From Paraniabella ginsengisoli (GTDB taxonomy: Bacteria > Bacteroidota > Bacteroidia > Chitinophagales > Chitinophagaceae): a DNA stretch of 64,000 bases. This document shows positions 29,143-37,105 of this stretch, piece by piece. Numbering within the stretch: position 1 is the stretch's first letter; each line of letters begins with the position of its first letter. A model generated the notes under the pieces. The model ran no database searches and was not told where the DNA came from. It was given only the letters and a program-made list of their open reading frames with translations. The translations under genes were made by a program, and so were the position numbers. The stretch is from contig NZ_JAKWBL010000001.1 of the NCBI RefSeq assembly GCF_022513635.1, positions 620,001 to 684,000 of the forward strand, read 5' to 3'.

Positions 29143-29603
29143 CTATTGCCTCGTAGCTTTTATTACTTTGGTGTAGGTTTTAGTACCGTCTATATCTGTT
29201 TGTACTATGCGTACGTACACCGGGTTGTTGTCTGCGGCGGGTAACACATCTTTTTTAGCGCAGGAAATAGCCACGCTACCCAGCAATACAGCGGCTGCAA
29301 CGGCCAACATTTTGGTTTTTCTGCGAATCGGAAATGCCACGCCCAGCAACAATAATACAGCTGCACCGCCCATTACACCTGCTGCCTGCTTATAATTGAT
29401 CTCAAAGCGGTAATGTAAAGACTCCTCACTATTGCCGCCGGGTGCCTGGCTTTGTACCGTGCCTACCGAGTGGAAGGTTTTACCATCGGCAGATACCTGA
29501 ATATCGAAAGAAGCATTGTTGGTTTCGGTAAGCGTTGTCCAGTTTACCAAAAAATTGTTGCCGGTTAGCGTGGCATTAAAGCTACCTAAGGTAATAGCAA
29601 GTG
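29143..29603 (-). repeat. Direct DNA repeat, copy 2 (C-terminal module)
   Basis: Counterpart of 27302-27764, fused here to a different N-terminal domain. Similarity stops at the module boundary, indicating module transfer or gene conversion rather than whole-gene duplication. Confidence 0.88.
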
Positions 29604-30087
29604 TTCCTGCGGGGTACCATACTATATCATCCAATACCAGGAAATTGCCTGCCGGAACAGAGCTGATGGTAAATGAAGTGACATTTGACCAGTTGACCTT
29701 TACCGTAGAGTAAGAAGGGTTATTTTGCCAGTTGTTTATAGTTTGGGTAACGGCTGTGTTACTGCCCCCGGTTGGGGTAAGTGTGGTACTGTTGGGGGTG
29801 CCTGTGTCATCATCTATCAATGTGATGGAAGCTACATCTATAGCCTGGCTAAAAGTTACTGTCATACCATCGCTAGAACCAGCATTAGCGAATATAGCGA
29901 TAGCTCCAATGCCATAATTATAATTGAAAGCCTCATTCTGAAGTCCATTCTGTGTTACAGATGCGATAACACCGGCTACGGTTTCCTCAGCGGGGTCAAA
30001 TTCGTTCAATGATTCCCAGTTGAAGGTGTTTTGTGCATCCGCCAAACCTGAGATAAGGCAGAGTAGTATGAGTATTGTTTTTTTCAT
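29143..30087 (-). CDS. Secreted protein with interrupted C-terminal module (choice-of-anchor-like)
   Basis: Intact frame, 314 residues. A signal peptide (MKKTILILLCLISGLADAQ) leads into a beta-rich domain resembling choice-of-anchor/PEP-CTERM-associated domains (FNWESLNEFDPAEETVAG ... VLDDIVWYP, about 20-160). The C-terminal module repeats that of the gene at 27302: sandwich strands (165-230), helix 1 (about 235-254, AAGVMGGAAVLLLLGVAFP), RRKTK (255-259), helix 2 ending in the lipobox VAISC with Cys276, then YVRIVQTDIDGTKTYTKVI to the end. Because this copy has no frame break, the arrangement is not a sequencing artefact. Function unknown; the module probably anchors or sorts the protein. Confidence 0.8.
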   Translation of the reverse strand: MKKTILILLCLISGLADAQNTFNWESLNEFDPAEETVAGVIASVTQNGLQNEAFNYNYGIGAIAIFANAGSSDGMTVTFSQAIDVASITLIDDDTGTPNSTTLTPTGGSNTAVTQTINNWQNNPSYSTVKVNWSNVTSFTISSVPAGNFLVLDDIVWYPAGTLAITLGSFNATLTGNNFLVNWTTLTETNNASFDIQVSADGKTFHSVGTVQSQAPGGNSEESLHYRFEINYKQAAGVMGGAAVLLLLGVAFPIRRKTKMLAVAAAVLLGSVAISCAKKDVLPAADNNPVYVRIVQTDIDGTKTYTKVIKATRQ

Positions 30088-30098
30088 GTTTGAATATC

Positions 30099-31087
30099 TT
30101 AATTGTCTATATTTTTAGTTATTGAAGAACCCGATTTCCCATCGCACTCTTTGGTTTCCTTGTTGGGAACTTCATAGTTTAGTATTATTCTGTTTCCCCA
30201 AAAGTCAATACCCCAAGTTTGTCCCTCTTGTGGGTTTGATATAGGAAGTGTCATGTTTATCTTATTTATTACATTTTGATAATTAACCATGCTGTGGTAA
30301 ACATAATAATTAGTGTCAACCCATTCATCTTTTTCCCAAAAATCTATTAAAAAATAATCGGTCGCATGATAATAGTAAGGGTCTTGTTCTTCTCCGATTA
30401 TAGGCAAATTTGGAACTATATCATGTTTGTTTACTATTCGCAAAACAGCATATTGATTTTTACTTTCAAGTAAACTTCTAAAATCTGATGCAGCTTGATT
30501 GTTATAAACTTTTGGGCAAGCGTAATTAATGTGTACTATGCTGCTGGGAATAATAATGCCTCGGCTTTTTAAAATATCATACGTAAACATTTCTGCTAAG
30601 GCGCTGCCTAAACTATGTGCTGCAATGAGCAATTGTTCAGGATTGTTTTTTTGCAGAAAATCAATTAATTGATATTGCAAACTGTTTTGTTGTTCTGAAA
30701 TTTTGGTAGCATAAATGTCTTTAAAACCTTGTTCAACTAAAAGGTTATGATCGATATTACCATGATTAAAAAAGGGAAAAGGAGTAAATTCAACCTTAAA
30801 GTCTTCCCACCAATCCCACTTAGTGATTGAACCTTTAAATGCCAACAGCCATTTTTTTGACTCGTAGATGATTGAAATACTGCTACAAAAGGCTCATTAT
30901 TTACACTCTCATTGAAAGGAGTGGCGCCCCAAATCCAATTTTTAAAGTCATATCCTTCTAATTTAGGGTCTTCTATATTCCCGCTTTTATCATAGATTGG
31001 GTATGCCACCTTTGCAGCTTGAGCAGCAAAATAAACTTCATCTTCGTATGTTTTGCTGATTTCCGAAATTCTTTTTGTCTCCATCAT
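30099..31087 (-). CDS. Lipase class 3-like alpha/beta hydrolase, frameshifted
   Basis: About 329 residues with the class 3 lipase layout: N-terminal FAAQAAKVAYPIYD, the oxyanion region FVAVFQSS, nucleophile elbow LLIAAHSLGSALAEM (AHSLG in place of the usual GHSLG), KVYNNQAASDFRSL and VNKHDIVPNLP carrying the catalytic Asp. No signal peptide is evident. The start is one of two adjacent Met codons (31087 or 31084). The frame slips in seven T at 30852-30858 (plus strand); one more joins STSQKK to WLLAFKGSITKWD. It lies 11 bases upstream of the choice-of-anchor gene on the same strand. Substrate unknown. Confidence 0.8.
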
Positions 31088-31265
31088 TATTAGTTTTGGT
31101 GGCTGCTTATTTCCTAACCAAAAAAACTCAAAACATTTGAGCAATCCTCATTTTGCCTGATATTTGTCGTGAAAGTGCCGTTTTTTGGCGTGAATGAAAG
31201 GTTTTGGGGAATGGGGAATGGTCGATGGTCAATAGTCGATGGTCAATGGTGAATGGTCGCAGACA

Positions 31266-31885
31266 GTCATTGCGAGCGGAACATTGACGATGTCATTGCG
31301 AGCGAAGCCGAGCAATCTCCAGCACCAGCAGGTTGCTCGTAAAAAGAGGTTCCTCCGCTCCGCTGCGCTGCGGTCGGAATGACGGCGATGGTTGATGGCC
31401 GCTGGTTGAAGACCGTCATTGTGAGCGAACCTCGACGATGTCATTGTGAGCGGAACGAAGTGGAGCCGAGCAATCTCCAGCACCAGCAAGCTATTTGCAA
31501 AGGAGTTTCCTCCGCTCCGCTGCGCTGCGGTCGGAATGACGACGATGTGGACCGTCATTGTGAGCGGAACAAAGTGGAGCCGAGCAATCTCCAGCAAGCT
31601 ATTTGCAAAAGAGATTCCTCCGCTCCGCTGCGCTGCGGTCGGAATGACGACGATGTGGACCGTCATTGTGAGCGGAACAAAGTGGAGCCGAGCAATCTCG
31701 TCCACCAGCAGGTTGCTTGCAAAAGAGTTTCCTCCACTACGCTGCGCTGCGGTCGGAATGACGGCGATGTTGATCGTCATTGTGAGCGGAACGAAGTGGA
31801 GCCGAGCAATCTCCAGCACCAGCAGATTGCTCGTAAAGAGATTCCTCCGCTACGCTGCGCTGCGGTCGGAATGACGACGATGTGA
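31266..31885. repeat. Tandem array of GTCAT-ended palindromic units
   Basis: Four full units start at 31441, 31555, 31663 and 31777 (periods 114, 108, 114), and a diverged one at 31292 is preceded by fragments at 31266 and followed by 31418. Each reads TCATTGTGAGCGGAAC ... GAGCAATCTCCAGCA ... TCCTCCGCT ... GCGGTCGGAATGACG, with inverted GTCATT/AATGAC ends. Long open frames on both strands are by-products of the repeat. The array is preceded by GGTCAATGGTCGATGG-type words (31205-31258). Confidence 0.88.
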
Positions 31886-31893
31886 ACCATCAA

Positions 31894-32561
31894 CTATAAT
31901 TTTCCTTTGAACGATTTGGATATGGGAATTTGATGGCTGCCCAGCGTAAAAAACGAAGGCGATTGGGCACTTACCAACAGGGTGTTGATGAGGTAAGAGC
32001 GGTGGCATTGTACAAAATAACTGGGCAATAAAGAGGTTACATCCCGAAGATTTGCCCGTATCAGCAAGCGTTTGTGGCGGTATTGAAAGGTAAGGTACTT
32101 GTCTTTCGACTGTATAAACAGCACTTCCCTAGGGTTGATGTAATAGTATTTTTGTCCGTCCTTCAGTGCTATTTTATCAGCGTTTTCTACGGTTACTTTG
32201 GCAATGGCTATTTCCAGGGCTGCATAAATTTTCTGTTTGGTAAATGGTTTTATGAGGTAAGCTGCGGGTTTATAGGTTGCTGCTTGTTGAATGGTTTTTT
32301 TGTCGGAAAAAGAGGTGAGGAACAAAAAGGGAATGAGATAGTTTTCGTTAATCCTTTTGGCAATTTTAAAGCCTTCGTCTTTTCCGTGCATACGAATATC
32401 TAAAAAACAAAATCGGGTTGTTTATCCAAATAAGGTTCGGCTTCTTTCATATCGGAAACAATGCCGATAACGGTATGCCCTAATTCTTCTACATAATCTT
32501 TGAGTGTTTCTGAAATAATGGCATCATCTTCCGCAATGAGGATTCTATATTTTCGCTCCAT
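31894..32561 (-). CDS. LytTR response regulator, frameshifted
   Basis: A 222-residue regulator: receiver domain with acidic pocket (IAEDDAII), phospho-acceptor Asp55 (FVFLDIRM) and the switch lysine in LIKPF, followed by a LytTR DNA-binding domain (YYINPREVLFIQSKDKYLTF ... YFVQCHRSYLIN). The frame slips in six A at 32402-32407 (plus strand); one more gives FLDIRMHGKDEG. Its ATG overlaps the stop of the upstream kinase gene by one base (TAATG), so the two are coupled partners. LytTR targets are unknown here. Confidence 0.92.
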
Positions 32562-34277
32562 TATCTTATTTTAAAAGTTAGCATAAAATGTGCGCCGTTG
32601 TTGTTCTGATAAACGATGGTTCCTTTTAATTGCCTGTGAATGAATAAATCTACCAATTTTAATCCCAGCGATTTGGACTTTTTAAGTTGAAACCGGACGG
32701 CAGTCCTTTTCCGTTGTCGCTGTAGTGTAAAGTAAGCTGCCCCTTATCGCACTTAATTTGTATGGTTATTTTTTGATTTTTTTATCAACCCAAGCATGTT
32801 TAAGGGAGTTGACGGCTAATTCGTGAATGATCATCCCCAACGGAACAGCTTGTTCGATGTGCATCGCTGGGTTGCTTCCTTCAATGGTAAAAAATTCTGG
32901 CTTCTCAAATCCGAATGTGCCAATGCGCAGAGAATTTCATTTAAAAACGGCACAATTTTTACCCGGTCGAAATTGTCGCCACTATACAACTGCTGATGAA
33001 TAAGCGCCATGGAGTGAATGCGCTGCACAGCTTCCTGAAACAGTTTTTGCGATTCCGGATCGGTAATGCTTTTCAATTGCAAATTCATCAGCCCGCTGAT
33101 GATTTGAAAATTATTTTTTACCCGATGGTGAATTTCCTGAATCAGTACATCTTTTTTGTTATTGGAAATAAGCAGTTCGTTGTTTTTTTTCCTGATTTTA
33201 AGGTAATAAACCAGTGAAACCAACAATAAAAGTACTAACAGTAGTGCGATAATGGCAATGGCGTTAATCTGCTGACTTTTGCTTAAATTTTCTTGTTTTA
33301 AAATCTCTGCTTTCTTTTTTCATTGGCCAGAATTAAATCTTTTTGCTTTACCTGGTATTGGGTTTCTGCATCCAGCAATTTTTTTCGTATTGCGAAGCCA
33401 GGTGTTTTTCGGTGTATTCTAACACATATACCAACTCCTCATTTGCTTTTTTAATATTTCCCAAAGCATGATAACAAGCTGCCTTAATATGATGCAGCTC
33501 TTTTGAAGCATAATGCCACTTTTTCCCGGCACAAAGCTTCAATCCTTTATCAGCATACTTAATTCCTTCGTTATACGGCCCGCCGCTCAATTGATAAAAG
33601 CGGGAAGTATTGATCAATATATCTACTTCTGTGCGAACATCCTGGTGCTTTTTTAATACAGCAAGCGCTTTTTTGTAATAATTAAGTGCTGTGGCATCAC
33701 CGCTAAAAAGATACCCCAGTTGATTCAAAGAAGAAACTTCGATATCAGGATAGCCGTATTTTTGACTGATTTCTATTGCTTTTTGAGATAAGTCAATGAT
33801 TTCTTCTCTATCGCTTAAAATTTCTGTTAAGATTGCTGCTTTCCTATTATAAAATTGTGCTTTGGTTTGATAAGATATGGTGGAATGAGTTTCCAGTTTT
33901 TCTGCAAGATTCAGGTATTTCTGTGCTTCTGTGTACTTCCCCAAATGCCGGTAAAATTCTGCCAGATAAATGTAACTCTTCATTATGCAATTATTATCTT
34001 TCAATTGTTTGCCCAGCGATAGGGCATGCAGGAAATCGGCTAATGCCAAATCATATTTCTCGCTCAACTGATAAGTTTTTCCGCGCTCAAGCACAACCCG
34101 AATGGGTTGAAACGAATCCTTTAACTGTTGTTGATGCTTTAATGCTGCATTGAAATAATAAAGAGCAGTATCATACACGCCCCGATTGCGATACCCAACG
34201 CCTTTGTTATAATTGTTTTGGGAGCATAAATGAATTGAACACAGCAACAGCGATAGAAGTAAAAGAAATTTGTTCAA
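32561..34277 (-). CDS. TPR-containing sensor histidine kinase (HisKA_2), five frame breaks
   Basis: About 573 residues: signal peptide (NKFLLLLSLLLCSIHLCSQ), tetratricopeptide repeats (about 25-300), a coiled segment, one transmembrane helix (AIAIIALLLVLLLLVSLVYY), a HisKA_2 dimerisation domain with the phospho-histidine in IQEIHHRVKNNFQIISGL, and a HATPase domain with GMIIHELAVNSLKHA and SDNGKGLP. Breaks lie near 33380 and 33322 and at three points between 32945 and 32680, all in short A/T runs. The best start is TTG at 34277, as no ATG fits. It pairs with the overlapping LytTR regulator. The signal sensed is unknown. Confidence 0.85.
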
Positions 34278-34376
34278 AAACGGGATGATTTTAATAGTTA
34301 ATGGTCAATGGTTAATAGTCAATAGTTAATGGGCGATGGGCGAGATACTGTCAACCGTCAACGCTCTTTGAGCTAA

Positions 34377-35414
34377 TTACACCAATACAATATCATTGGC
34401 ATGCGCTGCTACAATATTTTTTTCTTTTAATAATTTTTTTAGCTCCACATTGTTCAGTTTCGATTTGGCAACACCAATAATTACATCGTTTTCGTTCATC
34501 AATTGTACTACTTCGCCTGCGGCAAATTTTCCATCAATATTGGTAATGCCCACTGTTAAAAGGCTTTTGCGCCCGGCTACGGCTTTGGCGGCTCCTTTAT
34601 CTAATTTAATATTGCCCAAAGTAATGGAACCGCTTGCCAGCCATTTTTGCCTATTTTTAAGCGTTGATTGCTGCGCGTAAAAACAACTTCCTGATTTTTT
34701 ATCTAACGCATCGCTAATGGGCGTTGCCGATTGTAAGCCGCACATAATAACGTTGATACCTAAATTAGTAGCCAGCCTTGTAAACGTAAGTTTTGATAAC
34801 ATGCCTCCTAAGCCAAACTCCGATTTTTCGCCTTTCTTTACAAGCGATAAAATTTCTTTATCAATTTCTTTTATTTCCGGAATGATCTTTTTATCACTAT
34901 CTAAAAAACCGCCAACTGATGTGCAAAGCACCAGCGTTTCGGCATCAAAAGCAATGGCTAAAAGCGTTGCCAGCTCATCGTTGTCGGAAAACTTCAGTTC
35001 CAAATCGCTAATTACATCGTTTTCATTAACAACCGGAATAATATGGTGCTCCCAAAAAGTATGAAACGTATCGCGCAATTGTAAAAACTGCTTGCGATTG
35101 CTAAAATGCGAACGCTCGCACAAAGCCTGCGCCACAGTAAAACCTAACTTTTGAAAGCACTTTCGGTACAACTGAATAAGAATAGGATTGCCAATGGCCG
35201 CAGCCACTTTTCTTTGCAGCAAAGTGCCTTTATAATCAGCAATAAATTTTTTACCGCTACTTACTGCACCACTACTAACTAAAACAACTTTGTAGCTCTT
35301 GTTCAGATTGCAGATATCTGCAACAATTTTTTTGATAACAGCCTGATTGATATTGCCATTAACATTGGTTATTACTGCAGAACCCAATTTGATCACTAAA
35401 ACCTTTTGAGGCAT
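34377..35414 (-). CDS. proB: Glutamate 5-kinase
   Basis: Phosphorylates glutamate in the first step of proline synthesis. 345 residues: amino acid kinase domain (VLVIKLGSAVIT, LVSSGAVSSGK, NENDVISD, GLGGMLSKL) and a C-terminal PUA domain (SLLTVGITNIDGKFAAGEVV). The start at 35414 gives the normal MPQKVLVIKLGS N-terminus; upstream in-frame residues are non-homologous. The frame is intact. proA, the next pathway gene, is 7.2 kb downstream beyond an accessory block. Confidence 0.96.
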   Translation of the reverse strand: MPQKVLVIKLGSAVITNVNGNINQAVIKKIVADICNLNKSYKVVLVSSGAVSSGKKFIADYKGTLLQRKVAAAIGNPILIQLYRKCFQKLGFTVAQALCERSHFSNRKQFLQLRDTFHTFWEHHIIPVVNENDVISDLELKFSDNDELATLLAIAFDAETLVLCTSVGGFLDSDKKIIPEIKEIDKEILSLVKKGEKSEFGLGGMLSKLTFTRLATNLGINVIMCGLQSATPISDALDKKSGSCFYAQQSTLKNRQKWLASGSITLGNIKLDKGAAKAVAGRKSLLTVGITNIDGKFAAGEVVQLMNENDVIIGVAKSKLNNVELKKLLKEKNIVAAHANDIVLV

Positions 35415-35527
35415 AATAAAAAAAATGAATGTGAGCAAAGTTAAACTATAGAATGAAAAGTTGATAAGTCTGATAGAGTAATATTGATACAAGATCTAAA
35501 GAATAAAAACCGGGCTAGAGTTTAATT

Positions 35528-36007
35528 TTATCCTTCCAGTAATTTTTCTAAAACGTAATAAGTAATTGGACAGAATTCACTGTTTTTTAAAGTAAGTGTT
35601 TGACGCTTTATGAAAACATCTTCGTCTGTATACGGAAAACGTGCACAATCTGAAGGACGTTGTTCATAAATATGACAACTATTGTCGTTATTAAGAAACG
35701 GGCAGGGTGAAGTTTTTACGACAAAATCTCCATCTTCATCAACACGCAGGTAGGTGTCTATAAAAGCACTTTCTTTCATGCCCAGATATTTTGAAATACG
35801 CTTTACGTCGGGTGTTTTAAAACGCGGAGAATAATTTTTGCAGCAGTTGGCACATTCAAGGCAATTTACATTTTCAAAAGCTTCATCATGTAAAACAGGT
35901 AAACGTTTCAGAGTTTTGTTCTTATCAGCCTTTTTTAGAAACTGCTGGTATTGTTTACGATGTTCTTTTGATTTTTTCTCCCAATTATGTAAAATATCTT
36001 TCGCCAT
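35528..36007 (-). CDS. YkgJ-family cysteine cluster protein
   Basis: A 159-residue cytosolic protein with the zinc- or iron-binding cluster NCLECANCCKNY, CPFLNNDNSCHIYEQRPSDC and a late cysteine in EFCPITYY. Family role is poorly known; a metal-binding or chelating function has been proposed. The ATG directly abuts the stop of the fatty acid hydroxylase gene, so they form one unit. Confidence 0.88.
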   Translation of the reverse strand: MAKDILHNWEKKSKEHRKQYQQFLKKADKNKTLKRLPVLHDEAFENVNCLECANCCKNYSPRFKTPDVKRISKYLGMKESAFIDTYLRVDEDGDFVVKTSPCPFLNNDNSCHIYEQRPSDCARFPYTDEDVFIKRQTLTLKNSEFCPITYYVLEKLLEG

Positions 36008-36922
36008 TTATTGTTCCTTATTTGTTTGGGCTTCTTCTGCCTGGCGCATTTGAGTGCTTGTTAAACGGCTGCCATTGTGGCTCCAGCCGGGAGGGCCAAA
36101 AAGATAACCTAATTTTTGTTTGAATGTAAAACGTTTATTCTTTAGGTCTTTAAAAATATTAATCCATTCGTGAAAAACAATATTAAAAGCATTTTCTTTT
36201 TCAATGGGACTTGTAAGTCCATATCTTATTGGTTGATACTCTTCTGGTGGCAATTCTTTTTGAAAAGTGCCAAAAAGTTTATCCCATACGATAAGAAACA
36301 TTCCCATGTTTTTATCCAGGTATTTGGGATTAGATCCATGATGTACGCGATGATGAGATGGAGTTACGAATAGGTATTCCAAAAATCCAAGTTTGCCCAC
36401 TTTTTCTGTATGAATCAAGATTCCCCAAATCTGCGTGGCCGAATACACAAATGCAATATCCAGCGGATGAAAGCCCAACCATGCGAGGGGAATAAAATAG
36501 ACAAATCGGTAAAGTGGTTCCATAACCGATGAGCGGAAGCCGACGGTAAGGTTGAACTTTGAAGAAGAATGATGTGTAAAATGCGTGGCCCAAAATAACC
36601 GGCATTCATGATCCACTCTATGCAGCCAGTAATACATAAAATCTTCGAAAATGAGCAGTACCAGCCAGTAAACCCATGGATTACTAAACGGTTCAACAAT
36701 TCGATGGTTATAAAAGAAAAGAAGGATAATTCCGATGTAAACTGATCTGAATAATAAATCAATGCCACCATTCAAAAGCATTAAATAAACATTTTGAACT
36801 GTGTCTTTTAAAGTATAAGTATTTTGTTTTCGTAAGTGGCTCAAAATCAATTCTAAGCCGATTACTATAATATATAACGGAGTTGTAAGCAGTAGTAAAA
36901 AACTTTCTCTGGCAGATTGCAT
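36008..36922 (-). CDS. Sterol desaturase / fatty acid hydroxylase family membrane protein
   Basis: Di-iron integral membrane oxygenase of about 304 residues. Histidine clusters: YYWLHRVDHE, FWATHFTHHSS and SHHRVHHGSNP, spaced by transmembrane helices as in the family. The start at 36922 (MQSARESFLLLLTTPLYI) is preferred over a further upstream one that would add a polar, non-conserved extension. It probably hydroxylates or desaturates a lipid chain; the substrate cannot be told. It is co-transcribed with the YkgJ-type gene. Confidence 0.88.
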   Translation of the reverse strand: MQSARESFLLLLTTPLYIIVIGLELILSHLRKQNTYTLKDTVQNVYLMLLNGGIDLLFRSVYIGIILLFFYNHRIVEPFSNPWVYWLVLLIFEDFMYYWLHRVDHECRLFWATHFTHHSSSKFNLTVGFRSSVMEPLYRFVYFIPLAWLGFHPLDIAFVYSATQIWGILIHTEKVGKLGFLEYLFVTPSHHRVHHGSNPKYLDKNMGMFLIVWDKLFGTFQKELPPEEYQPIRYGLTSPIEKENAFNIVFHEWINIFKDLKNKRFTFKQKLGYLFGPPGWSHNGSRLTSTQMRQAEEAQTNKEQ

Positions 36923-37066
36923 AGCAGCCGCAAAGATATATGATATGAAAAAAATAGATGGAGCGCATTTTAGGGATTGCCCATCTTTATACGATTCGAA
37001 CAAAATAACTTATACACATGTTATCGTGTACAATCGTGTGCGCAAAAATGACTAGTGAATTACTAT

Positions 37067-37074
37067 TACCTTTG
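37067..37074 (+). promoter_or_regulatory. -7 box upstream of gcvP
   Basis: TACCTTTG, followed by CAC, 32 bases before the ATG at 37106. No clear TTTG partner 19-23 bases upstream. No glycine riboswitch is seen between 36923 and 37105. Confidence 0.6.
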
Positions 37075-37105
37075 CACATCCAAAAAAATTAATTTCTACC
37101 ACACT

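Noticed and set aside
31266..31885. Regularly spaced repeats that first look like a CRISPR array
   Set aside because: Units are 108-114 bases and abut one another; there are no short repeats with unique spacers and no cas genes.
31229..31885. Open frames of 140-196 codons on both strands
   Set aside because: They are translations of the tandem palindromic array and show the same peptide repeated; no start signals or homology.
36923..37105. Glycine riboswitch in front of gcvP
   Set aside because: No tandem aptamer-like structure or conserved core could be made out; only a -7 box is visible.
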